Shown: positions 54,472 through 63,883, counted from the first letter of the stretch. The stretch is DNA of 64,000 nt from Ruminococcaceae bacterium UBA3903 (GCA_002391625.1 DGFJ01000009.1:108369-172368), one strand, 5' to 3'. Numbers and translations are program-made. The notes: generated by a model from the letters alone, not told the origin.

Positions 54472-54968
54472 TCCTCGGGGGCAATATAGCTTGATGAAGC
54501 GGGTAAGCCTAACTGCTCCATAACAAGCTCCTCCTTTTCTCTCATTCTAACCCTTTCCATGTTATCCTCATGGTCATAGCCCAGCAGGTGCAGAACGCTG
54601 TGTGCGGTTAGGTAGCCCACCTCTCTTTGTAGGGAATGGTCAAAACGGTCAGCCTGTTCCTGCGCTTTTTCCATTGAAATTACAATATCACCAAGTATTT
54701 GGGCACCTGTTTCAGGGTCAATATCATAGCTTCCGTTTTCACCCATTACAAATGACAGAACATCAGTAACAGAGTCTTTTTCACGGTACTGCTTGTTTAA
54801 TGTTTTAATTTCTTGGTTGTCAACAAAGGTTACGCTTATTTCAGCAGAACCCTTAAATTCCTCCAATTTTAATACAGCATTACAGCATCGGCGTACTAGC
54901 ATCCTTAATCCTGTTGGTATCTTTACTTCCTTTTGCTTGTTTGTAATAATTACTCTAATTTTATCCAT
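54468..54968 (-). CDS. ybeY: Endoribonuclease YbeY (rRNA maturation factor)
   Basis: The 166-residue protein carries the zinc motif HSVLHLLGYDHED near 129 (H-x3-H-x5-H) and the YREKDSVTDVLSF segment near 62, both diagnostic. YbeY takes part in 16S rRNA 3' end processing and ribosome quality control. The start at 54968 overlaps the phoH stop (ATGGATAA); GAGGAGG lies 12 bases upstream, a long spacing compensated by coupling. A GTG seven codons earlier lies inside that ribosome site and is rejected. Confidence 0.95.
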   Translation of the reverse strand: MDKIRVIITNKQKEVKIPTGLRMLVRRCCNAVLKLEEFKGSAEISVTFVDNQEIKTLNKQYREKDSVTDVLSFVMGENGSYDIDPETGAQILGDIVISMEKAQEQADRFDHSLQREVGYLTAHSVLHLLGYDHEDNMERVRMREKEELVMEQLGLPASSSYIAPEE

Positions 54969-55902
54969 GCTTGTGTTTTGCCTCCTCACTATTTTTTTCG
55001 TACGCTCTAATAATATCTTGAACTAGCTTGTGACGGACAACGTCCTTCTCGGTAAAGGTAACTGTTGTTATATCGTCAATATTTTTAAGAACCCTGATAC
55101 ATTCCTTTAAACCTGATTTATTTCCATTTGGCAGGTCTATTTGGGTAACATCGCCATTTATTACCATTTTAGAGTTAAATCCTAATCTGGTAAGAAACAT
55201 TTTCATCTGTTCACCGGTGGTGTTTTGTGCTTCATCCAAAATAATAAAGCTATCATCTAAGGTTCTGCCCCTCATATATGCTAACGGTGCCACCTCTATG
55301 TTGCCACGTTCAACATATTTTTGGTAGGTTTCTGCACCTAACATATCAAATAGGGCGTCATATAGCGGTCGCAGATAAGGGTCCACCTTGCTTTGTAAAT
55401 CACCAGGCAAAAAGCCCAGCTTTTCACCTGCTTCCACAGCGGGGCGTGTTAAAATTATTCTGTTAACCTGTCTAGACCTAAAAGCTGTAACTGCCATTGC
55501 CACAGCAAGGTAGGTTTTACCTGTACCCGCAGGACCCACGCCAATAGTTACGGTGTTATCCTTTATGGCATTGCAATACCTTTTTTGACCTAAGGTTTTA
55601 GGCTTAAGGGGTTTACCCTTTGAGGTTATGCAGATACAGTCCCCAGCCAGCTGCTCAATTTTTTCTTCACTGCCATCGTCAACCAGTGACATACAGTAAC
55701 GAACGTTTTGCTCGCTAAGTGTTTCACCACGACTTAGCAGATTTAGCAGGCTGTGAATAACCTTTGCAGCCTTGGATACCGCTTCTGGGTCACCAGAAAT
55801 CTTTAGCTCGGAGCCCCTGCCTATAACGCTGACAGCGTATTGGTTTTCTATTAGCTTTATGTTTTCGTCAAAGCTGCCGAACAAAGCTACGGCATGTTCC
55901 AT
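54961..55902 (-). CDS. PhoH family ATPase (PhoL/YbeZ)
   Basis: The 313-residue protein has Walker A GVGPAGTGKTYLAVAMA near 122 and Walker B FIILDEAQNT near 222, with TRPAVEAGEKLGFLPGDL near 151. It belongs to the PhoH group that pairs with YbeY. The annotated ATG (55902) seems internal: in-frame codons upstream (LEQIVNIDR) match the usual N-terminus of homologues, and the only ribosome site (AAGGTGA) precedes an in-frame ATT (55932) or CTG (55929). The true start may therefore be non-canonical. Confidence 0.93.
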   Translation of the reverse strand: MEHAVALFGSFDENIKLIENQYAVSVIGRGSELKISGDPEAVSKAAKVIHSLLNLLSRGETLSEQNVRYCMSLVDDGSEEKIEQLAGDCICITSKGKPLKPKTLGQKRYCNAIKDNTVTIGVGPAGTGKTYLAVAMAVTAFRSRQVNRIILTRPAVEAGEKLGFLPGDLQSKVDPYLRPLYDALFDMLGAETYQKYVERGNIEVAPLAYMRGRTLDDSFIILDEAQNTTGEQMKMFLTRLGFNSKMVINGDVTQIDLPNGNKSGLKECIRVLKNIDDITTVTFTEKDVVRHKLVQDIIRAYEKNSEEAKHKHG

Positions 55903-56357
55903 TCTGTCTATATTTACAATTTGTTCCAGAATAAAATCACCTTCATTTTAGCACTTTATATCATTGTTTATCCTTAGTTTATTGCAAAAAAACTGGATGA
56001 AATATACAATATAAATATACTATTTTTAAAATTACTATAATTATAACACAGGAAAATAGCAAAGTCACCAAAAAATTATAAATATTATGTGAAAACTATA
56101 AGATTTGTGAGAAACTCTAAATATAGTTTGACAGATTTGTATGATATTACAATAAGATTAAAGTTTTTTTAAAATTATTATTTATTGTGCTTATAAAAAT
56201 GTAATTTATTGGAATTAACTACATATTATATTTGGTTAATTATAAAAAAACAATTTAACTGTCAATAAAAAAACTTGACATTACAGCTGGCTAACAGTAT
56301 AATAAGTAGCAGTGTAAAGAAAATAACTTTACATAATATCCGTTAGGAGTGATAACC
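55903..56357. other. AT-rich divergent region between phoH and ylxM
   Basis: This region contains the phoH upstream codons and ribosome site (to about 55945) and the consensus ylxM-ffh promoter (56275-56303). The 300 bases between are extremely AT-rich, with TTGACA-like hexamers but no gene. Confidence 0.6.
56275..56303 (+). promoter_or_regulatory. Consensus promoter of ylxM-ffh
   Basis: TTGACA (56275-56280) and TATAAT (56298-56303) are both perfect, with a 17-base spacer, 54 bases before the ylxM TTG start. Confidence 0.92.
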
Positions 56358-56717
56358 TTGGATAAAAAATTAATGGTTTCACTGCTGTTGGATTTTTATG
56401 GCTCTTTGCTGTCACAAAAGCAACGTGAAATTATGGATTTTTATTACAATGATGACCTATCCTTAAGCGAGGTAGCAGATAACATTGGTATAACCCGTCA
56501 GGGCGTCCATGACACTGTTAAGCGTACAGAAACAGCATTGTATGAAATGGAAGAAAAGTTAGGCTTGTACAAACGCTTTGAATTGGTTGAAAAGCAGTTG
56601 TCAGCTATTGAAAATTTATCTCAAAATATAGAAAAAACAAATGAAGCAAGCTATAAAGATGCAAGCATACATAATAATGTTAGTAAAATTATTGACATTA
56701 TTCATAAGCTAAGATAA
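56358..56717 (+). CDS. ylxM: YlxM/p13-like DNA-binding protein, SRP operon
   Basis: The 119-residue protein has a sigma-70 region 4-like helix-turn-helix: LLSQKQREIMDFYYNDDLSLSEVADNIGITRQGVHDTVKR in pieces at about 19-57. A coiled-coil C-terminus follows. YlxM is a conserved partner of ffh and probably modulates SRP. TTG at 56358 lies eight bases after TAGGAG; the GTG at 56349 overlaps it. It is 27 bases before ffh in the same transcript. Confidence 0.93.
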   Translation: MDKKLMVSLLLDFYGSLLSQKQREIMDFYYNDDLSLSEVADNIGITRQGVHDTVKRTETALYEMEEKLGLYKRFELVEKQLSAIENLSQNIEKTNEASYKDASIHNNVSKIIDIIHKLR

Positions 56718-56744
56718 TAAAATTCCTTGAAAGGGTGATTAGCT

Positions 56745-58115
56745 TTGGCATTTGAGGGTTTATCAGATAAATTGAGTGCAGCGTTTAAACGACTGCGTTC
56801 AAAAGGTAAGCTAAGCGAAAGTGACGTAAAAGAGGCTATGCGTGAGGTTCGTTTGGCTTTATTGGAAGCCGATGTAAACTATAAGGTAGCTAAGGACTTT
56901 ACAAAAAAAGTTACTGACCGTGCAGTAGGCTCAGACGTTATGGAAAGTCTGACACCAGCACAAATGGTTATTAAAATAGTTAATGAAGAGCTAACGGAGC
57001 TAATGGGCGGCGAACAGGTTAACATAAATTGGGCGTCTAAGCCACCAACAGTAGTGATGCTGTGTGGTTTGCAGGGCTCAGGTAAGACAACACACGCCGG
57101 TAAGCTGTCGTTAATGTTGAAAAAACAAGGTCACAGACCGCTGGTGGCTGCCTGTGACGTTTACAGACCAGCAGCTATTGAACAGCTAAAGGTTGTGGGT
57201 GGTCAAGCGGGTGTAACGGTGTTTGAGCAGGGTAACATAAGCCCTGTTACAATCGCAGAAAATGCCATAAAACACGCTAAGGATTATGGTAATGATATAG
57301 TAATTTTAGATACAGCTGGTCGTCTGCATATTGACGAGGAGCTAATGGGAGAGCTGAAAACAATTAAGGAAGCTGTACAGCCACAGGAGATTTTATTAGT
57401 AGTAGACTCTATGACTGGACAGGATGCCGTAAATGTAGCTAAATCCTTTAACGATTTGTTGGATATTACAGGTGTTATCATAACAAAGCTGGACGGTGAT
57501 ACTAGAGGTGGTGCAGCATTATCGGTAAAGGCAGTAACAGGAAAGCCTATTAAATACGCTGGTGTTGGTGAAAAGCTACAGGATTTAGAAATATTTCACC
57601 CTGACAGAATGGCCAGCCGTATTCTTGGCATGGGTGATATGCTAACTCTTATTGAGGAGGCAGAGGATAAGCTAGACAAGAAAAAAGCCGAAGAAATGGC
57701 TAAAAAACTGGCTAAGAACAAATTTGATTTAAATGATTTGTTGGAGCAGTTTAACCAGATTAAAAAGATGGGACCACTAAAAAATGTTTTAGCCAAGCTG
57801 CCAGGCTTGGAGGGTAATAAGCTAGACGAGGTTGACATAGATGACAGAATAATGGATCGTAATGCGGCTATTATTTTGTCAATGACACAGGAAGAAAGAG
57901 AAAATCCTGAGCTTATGAACCCATCACGCAAAAAGAGAATTGCAGCAGGCAGCGGTATGAAGGTAGAGGATGTTAATCGCCTTATAAAGCAATTTGAGCA
58001 AATGCAAAAAATGATGAAAAAAATGAGTGGTAAGAGTGGCACAAAGAAAAAACGCAAAATGCGTAATTTGCCAGGACTTGGTGGACCACCAATGGGACCA
58101 ATGGGTGGTATGTAA
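56745..58115 (+). CDS. ffh: Signal recognition particle protein Ffh (SRP54)
   Basis: The 456-residue GTPase starts at TTG 56745 (AAAGGGTGA upstream) and begins MAFEGLSDKLSAAFKRLR. G motifs include GLQGSGKTTHAGKL near 108, DTAGRLHIDEELM near 188 and TKLDGDTRGG near 246. The methionine-rich M domain (about 330-456, MQKMMKKM, ending GGPPMGPMGGM) binds SRP RNA and signal peptides. It targets nascent membrane proteins to the membrane via FtsY. Confidence 0.97.
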   Translation: MAFEGLSDKLSAAFKRLRSKGKLSESDVKEAMREVRLALLEADVNYKVAKDFTKKVTDRAVGSDVMESLTPAQMVIKIVNEELTELMGGEQVNINWASKPPTVVMLCGLQGSGKTTHAGKLSLMLKKQGHRPLVAACDVYRPAAIEQLKVVGGQAGVTVFEQGNISPVTIAENAIKHAKDYGNDIVILDTAGRLHIDEELMGELKTIKEAVQPQEILLVVDSMTGQDAVNVAKSFNDLLDITGVIITKLDGDTRGGAALSVKAVTGKPIKYAGVGEKLQDLEIFHPDRMASRILGMGDMLTLIEEAEDKLDKKKAEEMAKKLAKNKFDLNDLLEQFNQIKKMGPLKNVLAKLPGLEGNKLDEVDIDDRIMDRNAAIILSMTQEERENPELMNPSRKKRIAAGSGMKVEDVNRLIKQFEQMQKMMKKMSGKSGTKKKRKMRNLPGLGGPPMGPMGGM

Positions 58116-58198
58116 ACCACCCCAAAATACAACATTCATCCAATACTAAATTAGTTTGGTGAATATATATTCAGAATATATTTCGGAGGTGAAATAAA

Positions 58199-58444
58199 AT
58201 GGCAGTTAAAATCAGACTACGTCGTATGGGTGCTAAAAAAGCTCCATTCTATCGTATAGTTGTTGCAGATTCCAGATTCCCTAGAGATGGTAGATTTATC
58301 GAGGAAATTGGTTTTTACAACCCACTAGAAAATCCTTCTTTGGTTAAGGTTGATGCAGAAAAAGCTAAAAAATGGATTGCTAACGGTGCTCAGCCTACAG
58401 ATACAGTAAAGGCTTTGTTCAAAAAGCATAACGTATTAGACTAA
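58199..58444 (+). CDS. rpsP: 30S ribosomal protein S16
   Basis: The 81-residue protein begins [26 protein letters not shown] (in pieces), the S16 signature, with [10 protein letters not shown] near 36. Length is typical. GGAGGTG precedes the ATG. It follows ffh by 83 bases and precedes khpA by 29, as in the conserved ffh-rpsP-ylqC order. The usual following genes rimM, trmD and rplS are not here. Confidence 0.97.
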   Translation: MAVKIRLRRMGAKKAPFYRIVVADSRFPRDGRFIEEIGFYNPLENPSLVKVDAEKAKKWIANGAQPTDTVKALFKKHNVLD

Positions 58445-58473
58445 TTGTATCAGGAGCAAAGGAGCAACTAACA

Positions 58474-58707
58474 ATGCAAGAATTACTTGTAACTATTGCT
58501 CAGGGTCTTGTTGAAAGCCCTGAAAGTGTAAAGGTTGACGTTGATGAGCCTAATGAAGAGGGCATCATCGTATACCATATCCATGTTGCAGAAGACGATA
58601 TGGGCAGAATTATAGGCAAACAAGGTCGTATAGCTAAGGCTATACGCACTATTGCCAGATCCTATGCGGTTAGAAACAACACAAAGATTATGGTAGAAAT
58701 CGACTAA
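58474..58707 (+). CDS. khpA: KH-domain RNA-binding protein KhpA (YlqC)
   Basis: The 77-residue protein is a single KH domain with the GxxG loop IIGKQGRIAKAIR near 46-58. KhpA (YlqC) binds RNA with KhpB and affects cell elongation and division genes. Its position right after rpsP is conserved in Firmicutes. The transcript ends at the hairpin at 58724. Confidence 0.94.
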   Translation: MQELLVTIAQGLVESPESVKVDVDEPNEEGIIVYHIHVAEDDMGRIIGKQGRIAKAIRTIARSYAVRNNTKIMVEID

Positions 58708-58723
58708 TTTACAATAATTAATC

Positions 58724-58761
58724 CCTACTGATTTCAATATGAAGTCAGTAGGAATTTTTTT
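58724..58761 (+). terminator. Terminator of the ylxM-ffh-rpsP-khpA unit
   Basis: A 12-bp stem with one G-T pair (58724-58735 with 58741-58752, loop AATAT) is followed by AATTTTTTT. Confidence 0.9.
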
Positions 58762-58843
58762 ATTACCCCAGCTGTCAATATAGAGCCTAACCATACTAAC
58801 CTACAATAATATTGTAAAAAGCTTATATCAGGTAGATGGCGAA

Positions 58844-58861
58844 GGCAGGCTAAAGCCTGCC
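58844..58861. repeat. Short GC-rich inverted repeat
   Basis: GGCAGGCT and AGCCTGCC (58844-58851, 58854-58861) form a tight palindrome after the minus-strand membrane-protein gene. There is no T-run; the role is unknown. Confidence 0.5.
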
Positions 58862-58940
58862 CTAGGATAATGTCACAGGTTTAAGGCTGTCGGGTTTTAA
58901 AAAGACAGAGCTGTTATTAAATTTTTTACTAGATAAGGTC

Positions 58941-60569
58941 TTAATCAATAGTAGTGTCATTATTAGCTTTGATGATATGCTTATTTGGTAAAAATTTATT
59001 TAAAATTTTTAACTTAGATAATCGATAAATACCATAGCTTGCAAAGGGTATCATCATAATAAAGTAGGTTAAGATATATTGCGATTTGGCTTCAAATAAC
59101 ATATGATACATTAAACCACCAAGTATTACTAGCGGTAAAATTATGATTATCAAATTTTTGTTTTTGCTTTTTAGTAGGCAGAACATACACACAGTAAAGC
59201 CTAGAAAAATTATCTGCTGGTAGCAGTTAAAATAGTTGTCATAAATATTTTCACCAGTATCAGAATATATAAATGTTCCAAGCTCACCAATAGGCTTGTA
59301 ATGGGTTTTAACCTCACTTATCCACACACTTTCAAAGGTTGGTTCGTTCCATTGGCTAACCAGCTTTTCATATATGAAATTGCCTGCAAAGGCGGGGCTT
59401 TTCACAAAATAGTCTAATCGCTGGGTAATACGTTTTTTGGCTGTGTCTTCCGCTTTCGTTATATCTAAACCGCTGTCCCTGTACATTTCCATGGCTTCAC
59501 CGTTGTACCATCCTGGTGCTCTGTCAGAGGTGTTTAATCCCATGGACAGGTATAGCAGCTGTGATACGCCACCTGATAAATCGACACCAGAGCGTACCTC
59601 ATAGGAGTATATTATAGCCTTACTGCCACCTATGCCAACAACACACACTAACAATAACGCAATCAAGCTATAGGTTTTTCGCTGCTTAATAGTGTGTAAT
59701 ATCAATATAAATGCAATAGCCAATAAAAAAATCATGTTATTATACTTTAATATGATGGATAAAGACAGAAAAATAGCTGAAGGTATTATAAATAACTTAT
59801 TATCTTTTTCCATATACAGAGCAACAAAGACAACAGACCAAATTCCGGCACCTAAGCCAAGTAGGTTGCCATATGAAAATGTAGTGAAGAATATGGCTTG
59901 AAAGCAGCCGCCTAGTGCAAAGATGGTCATGACGGTAATAGCCTTGTTTTTAAACATCATATGTGTTAGCTTAACTAAGCCCGCAAAAGCGACGTTTAAT
60001 CCTACGATGTTTAAAAGCTGTAAAACAAACCAGTTTTTCGTTCCAAAAATATTAAAGATAATTTCACATAAAAAAACATAACCCAGCTGAAATGGATAAT
60101 ATAAAAAGTAAGACCAATTATTATAGTATGCGTAGCTAGACTTAAAGGGGGTATAGTCCCCAAGAGCAATTGATTTAGCTGCATCAATAATAATACCAGA
60201 ATCAGCCGAGGGTACAGAGGTTACAGACATAATCCACCACAAGGACATTACCGTAGTAAATATAAGCAGGACGGCAGTTGCAATTCTAATATTTATTTTT
60301 TTTAGTATGCTGGTATAGCGTCCCAGTGCAATGACAGCACATAAAAACAATGCGGTAATTACTATATTAGCGAAAAAATTGTCTTGTATGTAGTTAACCA
60401 ATTCCTTTGATAAATCTATGTTTGATAAATGTGTTGTGGATAAGAAGCTAATACTGGTCAGCAGTGCAAAAACTATTAATAAGATAATAAAAATTATATT
60501 ACCGCAGATATCAGAAATTTTTGTGGTAATAGATTTTTTATGGGGTGGTTTCAAGATACAATCAGCCAT
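58941..60569 (-). CDS. Polytopic membrane protein, GT-C glycosyltransferase-like
   Basis: The 542-residue protein has about 12 hydrophobic helices. A loop after an early helix carries SVPSADSGIIIDAAKSIALGDYTPF (in pieces near 116-142), the place where GT-C enzymes have their acidic catalytic motif. A long extracytoplasmic loop (about 320-430) is rich in aromatic and charged residues (GWYNGEAMEMYRDSG). This suits a lipid-linked-sugar-dependent glycosyltransferase of the GT39/PMT-like type, but no family signature is decisive. It stands alone, upstream of the exopolysaccharide genes, in the opposite direction to thiT. Confidence 0.72.
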   Translation of the reverse strand: MADCILKPPHKKSITTKISDICGNIIFIILLIVFALLTSISFLSTTHLSNIDLSKELVNYIQDNFFANIVITALFLCAVIALGRYTSILKKINIRIATAVLLIFTTVMSLWWIMSVTSVPSADSGIIIDAAKSIALGDYTPFKSSYAYYNNWSYFLYYPFQLGYVFLCEIIFNIFGTKNWFVLQLLNIVGLNVAFAGLVKLTHMMFKNKAITVMTIFALGGCFQAIFFTTFSYGNLLGLGAGIWSVVFVALYMEKDNKLFIIPSAIFLSLSIILKYNNMIFLLAIAFILILHTIKQRKTYSLIALLLVCVVGIGGSKAIIYSYEVRSGVDLSGGVSQLLYLSMGLNTSDRAPGWYNGEAMEMYRDSGLDITKAEDTAKKRITQRLDYFVKSPAFAGNFIYEKLVSQWNEPTFESVWISEVKTHYKPIGELGTFIYSDTGENIYDNYFNCYQQIIFLGFTVCMFCLLKSKNKNLIIIILPLVILGGLMYHMLFEAKSQYILTYFIMMIPFASYGIYRLSKLKILNKFLPNKHIIKANNDTTID

Positions 60570-60731
60570 ATGTGGTTTCCTCCAACTTCAATATTAAAAC
60601 AATTATATCATAAAAACTTATAAAGATAAATAATGACACATAATAGCTTTAAAGGCTAAAAAATGACAAATGGGATAGGACATAACATAAATATATTTTA
60701 AGCAAAATTTAGAGAGCGAGGTATTGCAGTA

Positions 60732-61322
60732 ATGAGGGATAAGAATAGATATTTAAAGTTAACAGAAAGTGCGGTTATGATAGCGTTGTCAACGGTGTTA
60801 AGCTTATTAACAATAGCAAACCTGCCCTTTGGAGGCAGTGTAACACCATTTAGTATGCTGCCATTAATAGTAATAGCCTACCGTTATGGAACTAAATGGG
60901 GACTGTTTACAGGTGTGATATATGGATTAGTGCAGATGATTTTAGGATTAAAAAATCTAAGCTATGCAACCTCATTTTTAGCGGTGGTTATAATAATCCT
61001 ATTTGACTATCTGCTGGCATTTGGAGTAATGGGTATTGGCGGTGCTTTTAAGAAGAGAATTTCAAACCAAGGGTTGGCAATGGGCTTAGGTGCTTTAGCC
61101 GCGTGTGCTTTGCGTTTCGGCTGTCATTTTATTTCGGGCTGCACGGTATGGAGTATGTATGCAGAGGATATGCCGGTTTGGTTGTATTCATTGGTATATA
61201 ATGCCTCCTATATGATACCCGAAGCTATAGTTACAGTTTTGGGTGCAGTGCTGGTATCATTATTTCTGGATTTTTCTACATCTAGGGTTTTACCCATGAA
61301 GCATAAGAAAAAAGAGCTATAA
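60732..61322 (+). CDS. thiT: Energy-coupled thiamine transporter ThiT (ECF S component)
   Basis: The 196-residue protein has six helices and the ThiT signature FGGSVTPFSMLPLIVIAYRYG (in pieces near 34-54), together with GLVQMILG and a YNASYMIPEA motif near 152-161. It binds thiamine and works with a shared ECF energising module encoded elsewhere. I found no TPP riboswitch in the 160-base upstream region, although such genes often have one. It ends at a strong bidirectional terminator. Confidence 0.92.
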   Translation: MRDKNRYLKLTESAVMIALSTVLSLLTIANLPFGGSVTPFSMLPLIVIAYRYGTKWGLFTGVIYGLVQMILGLKNLSYATSFLAVVIIILFDYLLAFGVMGIGGAFKKRISNQGLAMGLGALAACALRFGCHFISGCTVWSMYAEDMPVWLYSLVYNASYMIPEAIVTVLGAVLVSLFLDFSTSRVLPMKHKKKEL

Positions 61323-61336
61323 TATGGTGGTAACCT

Positions 61337-61380
61337 AAAAAAGGTGGTGGTGTTCTGTGTGAACACCACCACCTTTTTTT
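61337..61380. terminator. Bidirectional terminator between thiT and the exopolysaccharide genes
   Basis: A 19-bp stem (61337-61355 with 61361-61379, loop TGTGT) has an A-run before and a T-run after, serving both convergent units. Confidence 0.92.
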
Positions 61381-61411
61381 CTAACACTAAAATAATAATT
61401 TGAAATAAAGC

Positions 61412-62281
61412 TTATGAAACAACTACCGTAAGCTTTTTGGAAATTTGGTCAAGCCCTTGTATATAATATATAACAGTGTATTGTCCCTGTTGTGATGTAT
61501 CTACATCACAGCTGACGGATAAATCATGTGATACGTCATTGCCATCTATATCTGTTGCTGATTCTATATAGTCATATGGGTTAAAGGGTGAATTTAAAGG
61601 AATAATGACGCTAGACTGGGTAAGTGTTATGTTTACCTCGTCTGTTCTTGTTTTTCCATCTATAATTAAAGTACCAGAAACTGTTGATTTATCACCTAAA
61701 AAGTTTACCACAGAAAATTTTACGTTATATTCACCTGGTGAGGTTATATTATTTATATTTTCACTATAAATATTTTCAGAGATATCATTGCCATATCCAT
61801 CGTCGGCTAAAATATCATCATTAGTGATTAAATCATCAATAAACGTGTTCAGCTGTTCCTCTCCAATTGTCCACCGAGGATCACAATTAAAGCTAATGGA
61901 AGGGGCAGAATAGTTTTCAAGCTCTAAATTTCTCTGAGCTGTTGCAAAACTATAGTCTTTTTGATTTATACTATAGTTAATAACCTTTTTAATGGATGAT
62001 GGCGTTGATGTAATTGAATACGATACTAAATTAGTTACATCGTTTCCAGCATCATCCACAGCCTTTACATTCATCATAGGATTAAATGTGCTTGTTCCGT
62101 CGTATATTAACGGCTGGCTGTCAACAGTTATTACAACCGTATGGGCGTCAGCTTCACCAGTGTAGGTTGTATCAAGTACATCCCTTGACCATAATCCAGT
62201 CAAATCTAAAATTAAAAATATTATGATAATCAAAGATAAAGCTGTTATAGCGGTGATAATTATTTTAGACTTCCTTTGCAT
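61412..62281 (-). CDS. Membrane-anchored Ig-like (DUF5011-type) protein of exopolysaccharide locus
   Basis: The 289-residue protein has one N-terminal helix (about 8-28) and then beta-rich extracytoplasmic domains. The repeated features ITSPGEYNVKFSVVNFLGD near 180 and QGQYTVIYYIQG near 265 are the ending strands of Ig-like DUF5011-type domains. It lies 19 bases after the BY-kinase gene, in one unit, so it probably takes part in polysaccharide export or surface display. The precise role is unknown. Confidence 0.8.
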   Translation of the reverse strand: MQRKSKIIITAITALSLIIIIFLILDLTGLWSRDVLDTTYTGEADAHTVVITVDSQPLIYDGTSTFNPMMNVKAVDDAGNDVTNLVSYSITSTPSSIKKVINYSINQKDYSFATAQRNLELENYSAPSISFNCDPRWTIGEEQLNTFIDDLITNDDILADDGYGNDISENIYSENINNITSPGEYNVKFSVVNFLGDKSTVSGTLIIDGKTRTDEVNITLTQSSVIIPLNSPFNPYDYIESATDIDGNDVSHDLSVSCDVDTSQQGQYTVIYYIQGLDQISKKLTVVVS

Positions 62282-62300
62282 AAAAACACTACCTTAAATA

Positions 62301-63848
62301 CTATTTGTTAGTATTTGAATTTTTAGTATCATTGTCCTTTTGTATGTCTGTATTTTCCTGTTCGTCCTTATCTATGTCCTTATAATTGAAATCTAAATAG
62401 GGTGCGGTAGCTCTATAGCTGTTGTATATCTCGTAACCGTAGTTACCATACCCATAGGTTTTATATCCGTAGCGGTTGTTTTCTACTGCACCCAAAATGC
62501 TGGAAGCTCTGTTATATATACAGCCCAGCATATATATTCTGCTGGTGTCAAAGCTTTCTAATGCATCCTGTATTTGTTTTACTTTTTCATAATCGTGTCT
62601 AACCACAAAAGCAAAAGAATCAATTTCATCCTGTAGTGCTATAGCGTCAGATACTAAACCAACAGGGGGTGCGTCAATGATAATATAATCAAAGGCGTTA
62701 TTTAACGTTTTTAATAATTCTTTCATAGCATCGCTGCTAATAAGCTCAGAAGCGTTTTCTGCATACTCAGAACCTAACAAGGCATATAAATTGGTCTTTG
62801 GTACTTTAATAATGGCCTCGGATAGGTTAGCCTTACCCGACAGGATATCACCAATTGTTTTACAGTCGTTTTTAATTTCTAATTGTTTTCTGACTGATGG
62901 GTTACGTAAATCACAATCAATAATGATTGTCCTAAAGTGTTTCATAGCTAACGAGTAAGCTATGTTACAGGCAATAGTTGTTTTACCCTCACCGGATGCG
63001 GTACTGGTTATCATAATAGATTTAAAACCCTTGTCTTTACATTTCCGTGTCATTGTGTTTCTAATGGAAATAATAGATTCTACAAAGCGATTATCAATGT
63101 GAGAATCTGTAATAGAAATAACCGATTTTTTGTTCTTGGTGGATTTTTTGAATTTTACTTTTGAAATAACTCCAAGCTTTTTGCAGTTTAAGATAGTTGA
63201 AATTTCACCAGGATGATACATAGTGGCATTGAACATCTGCATTAAAAAGATAATAATAATAGCTATCACAACACCTATTAAACCACCAATTAAGGCACTT
63301 TTTTGATATGTTTGACCATTAATTGGAATGGACGAGGCTGTTGGTGGTGAGATGATAGTTAGGTCAGTATCACCGATAACGTATTTGCTAACCTCTGGAT
63401 AATTATTAATAACAGATTTTAAAACCTTATATGCCATCTCATAGTCAGAGGAGGTAACAGTTATGGTAAACAGGTTTGTACCCTCTAGGGCTGTTGCTTT
63501 TACCGAACCTGGCATATATCCTAAGCCGAGGTCCTTAGCAACAATTTTTTTTAGAGTGCCACTGGTTAAAATGTATGGAAAGGTTTTAGCTAGAGAAGAT
63601 GCTGTTGTGTTATTATAGGAGGTTGTGTCTTTTGCTAAATTAGTTGAAACTGTTAAGGTGGCTGTGGCTGAATATTGTGGTGTATATGACAGATAAGCCT
63701 TGCCGCCAAGGATAACCATACCGACACAGGCCAGTACTATTATTAACCAGCCCATTTTCTTCATTGATACCAGTATTTTAAGGAAAATATTATATAGAGA
63801 GCCGTCATTTTTTGTGTTCTCATCTAGTGCTGTTTCATTAGTTGCCAT
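62301..63848 (-). CDS. Polysaccharide co-polymerase / tyrosine autokinase (BY-kinase)
   Basis: The 515-residue protein fuses a Wzz-type chain-length domain (helices at about 36-55 and 178-200 with an outer domain between) to a cytoplasmic BY-kinase. The kinase shows Walker A STASGEGKTTIACN near 279, Walker A' IIIDCDLRNPSV near 305 and Walker B DYIIIDAPPVGLV near 390. The C-terminal Tyr cluster (NRYGYKTYGYGNYGYEIYNSY) is the autophosphorylation site. Firmicutes usually split these into two proteins; a fused form is the proteobacterial Wzc layout, though fused forms occur in Clostridia. It controls polysaccharide length and export. Confidence 0.93.
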   Translation of the reverse strand: MATNETALDENTKNDGSLYNIFLKILVSMKKMGWLIIVLACVGMVILGGKAYLSYTPQYSATATLTVSTNLAKDTTSYNNTTASSLAKTFPYILTSGTLKKIVAKDLGLGYMPGSVKATALEGTNLFTITVTSSDYEMAYKVLKSVINNYPEVSKYVIGDTDLTIISPPTASSIPINGQTYQKSALIGGLIGVVIAIIIIFLMQMFNATMYHPGEISTILNCKKLGVISKVKFKKSTKNKKSVISITDSHIDNRFVESIISIRNTMTRKCKDKGFKSIMITSTASGEGKTTIACNIAYSLAMKHFRTIIIDCDLRNPSVRKQLEIKNDCKTIGDILSGKANLSEAIIKVPKTNLYALLGSEYAENASELISSDAMKELLKTLNNAFDYIIIDAPPVGLVSDAIALQDEIDSFAFVVRHDYEKVKQIQDALESFDTSRIYMLGCIYNRASSILGAVENNRYGYKTYGYGNYGYEIYNSYRATAPYLDFNYKDIDKDEQENTDIQKDNDTKNSNTNK

Positions 63849-63883
63849 ATTTTACTCCTTGATAATTACCGATTTTTAAAAGT

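Noticed and set aside
60570..60731. TPP riboswitch before thiT
   Set aside because: No CTGAGA/ACCTGA-type core or suitable hairpins could be seen.
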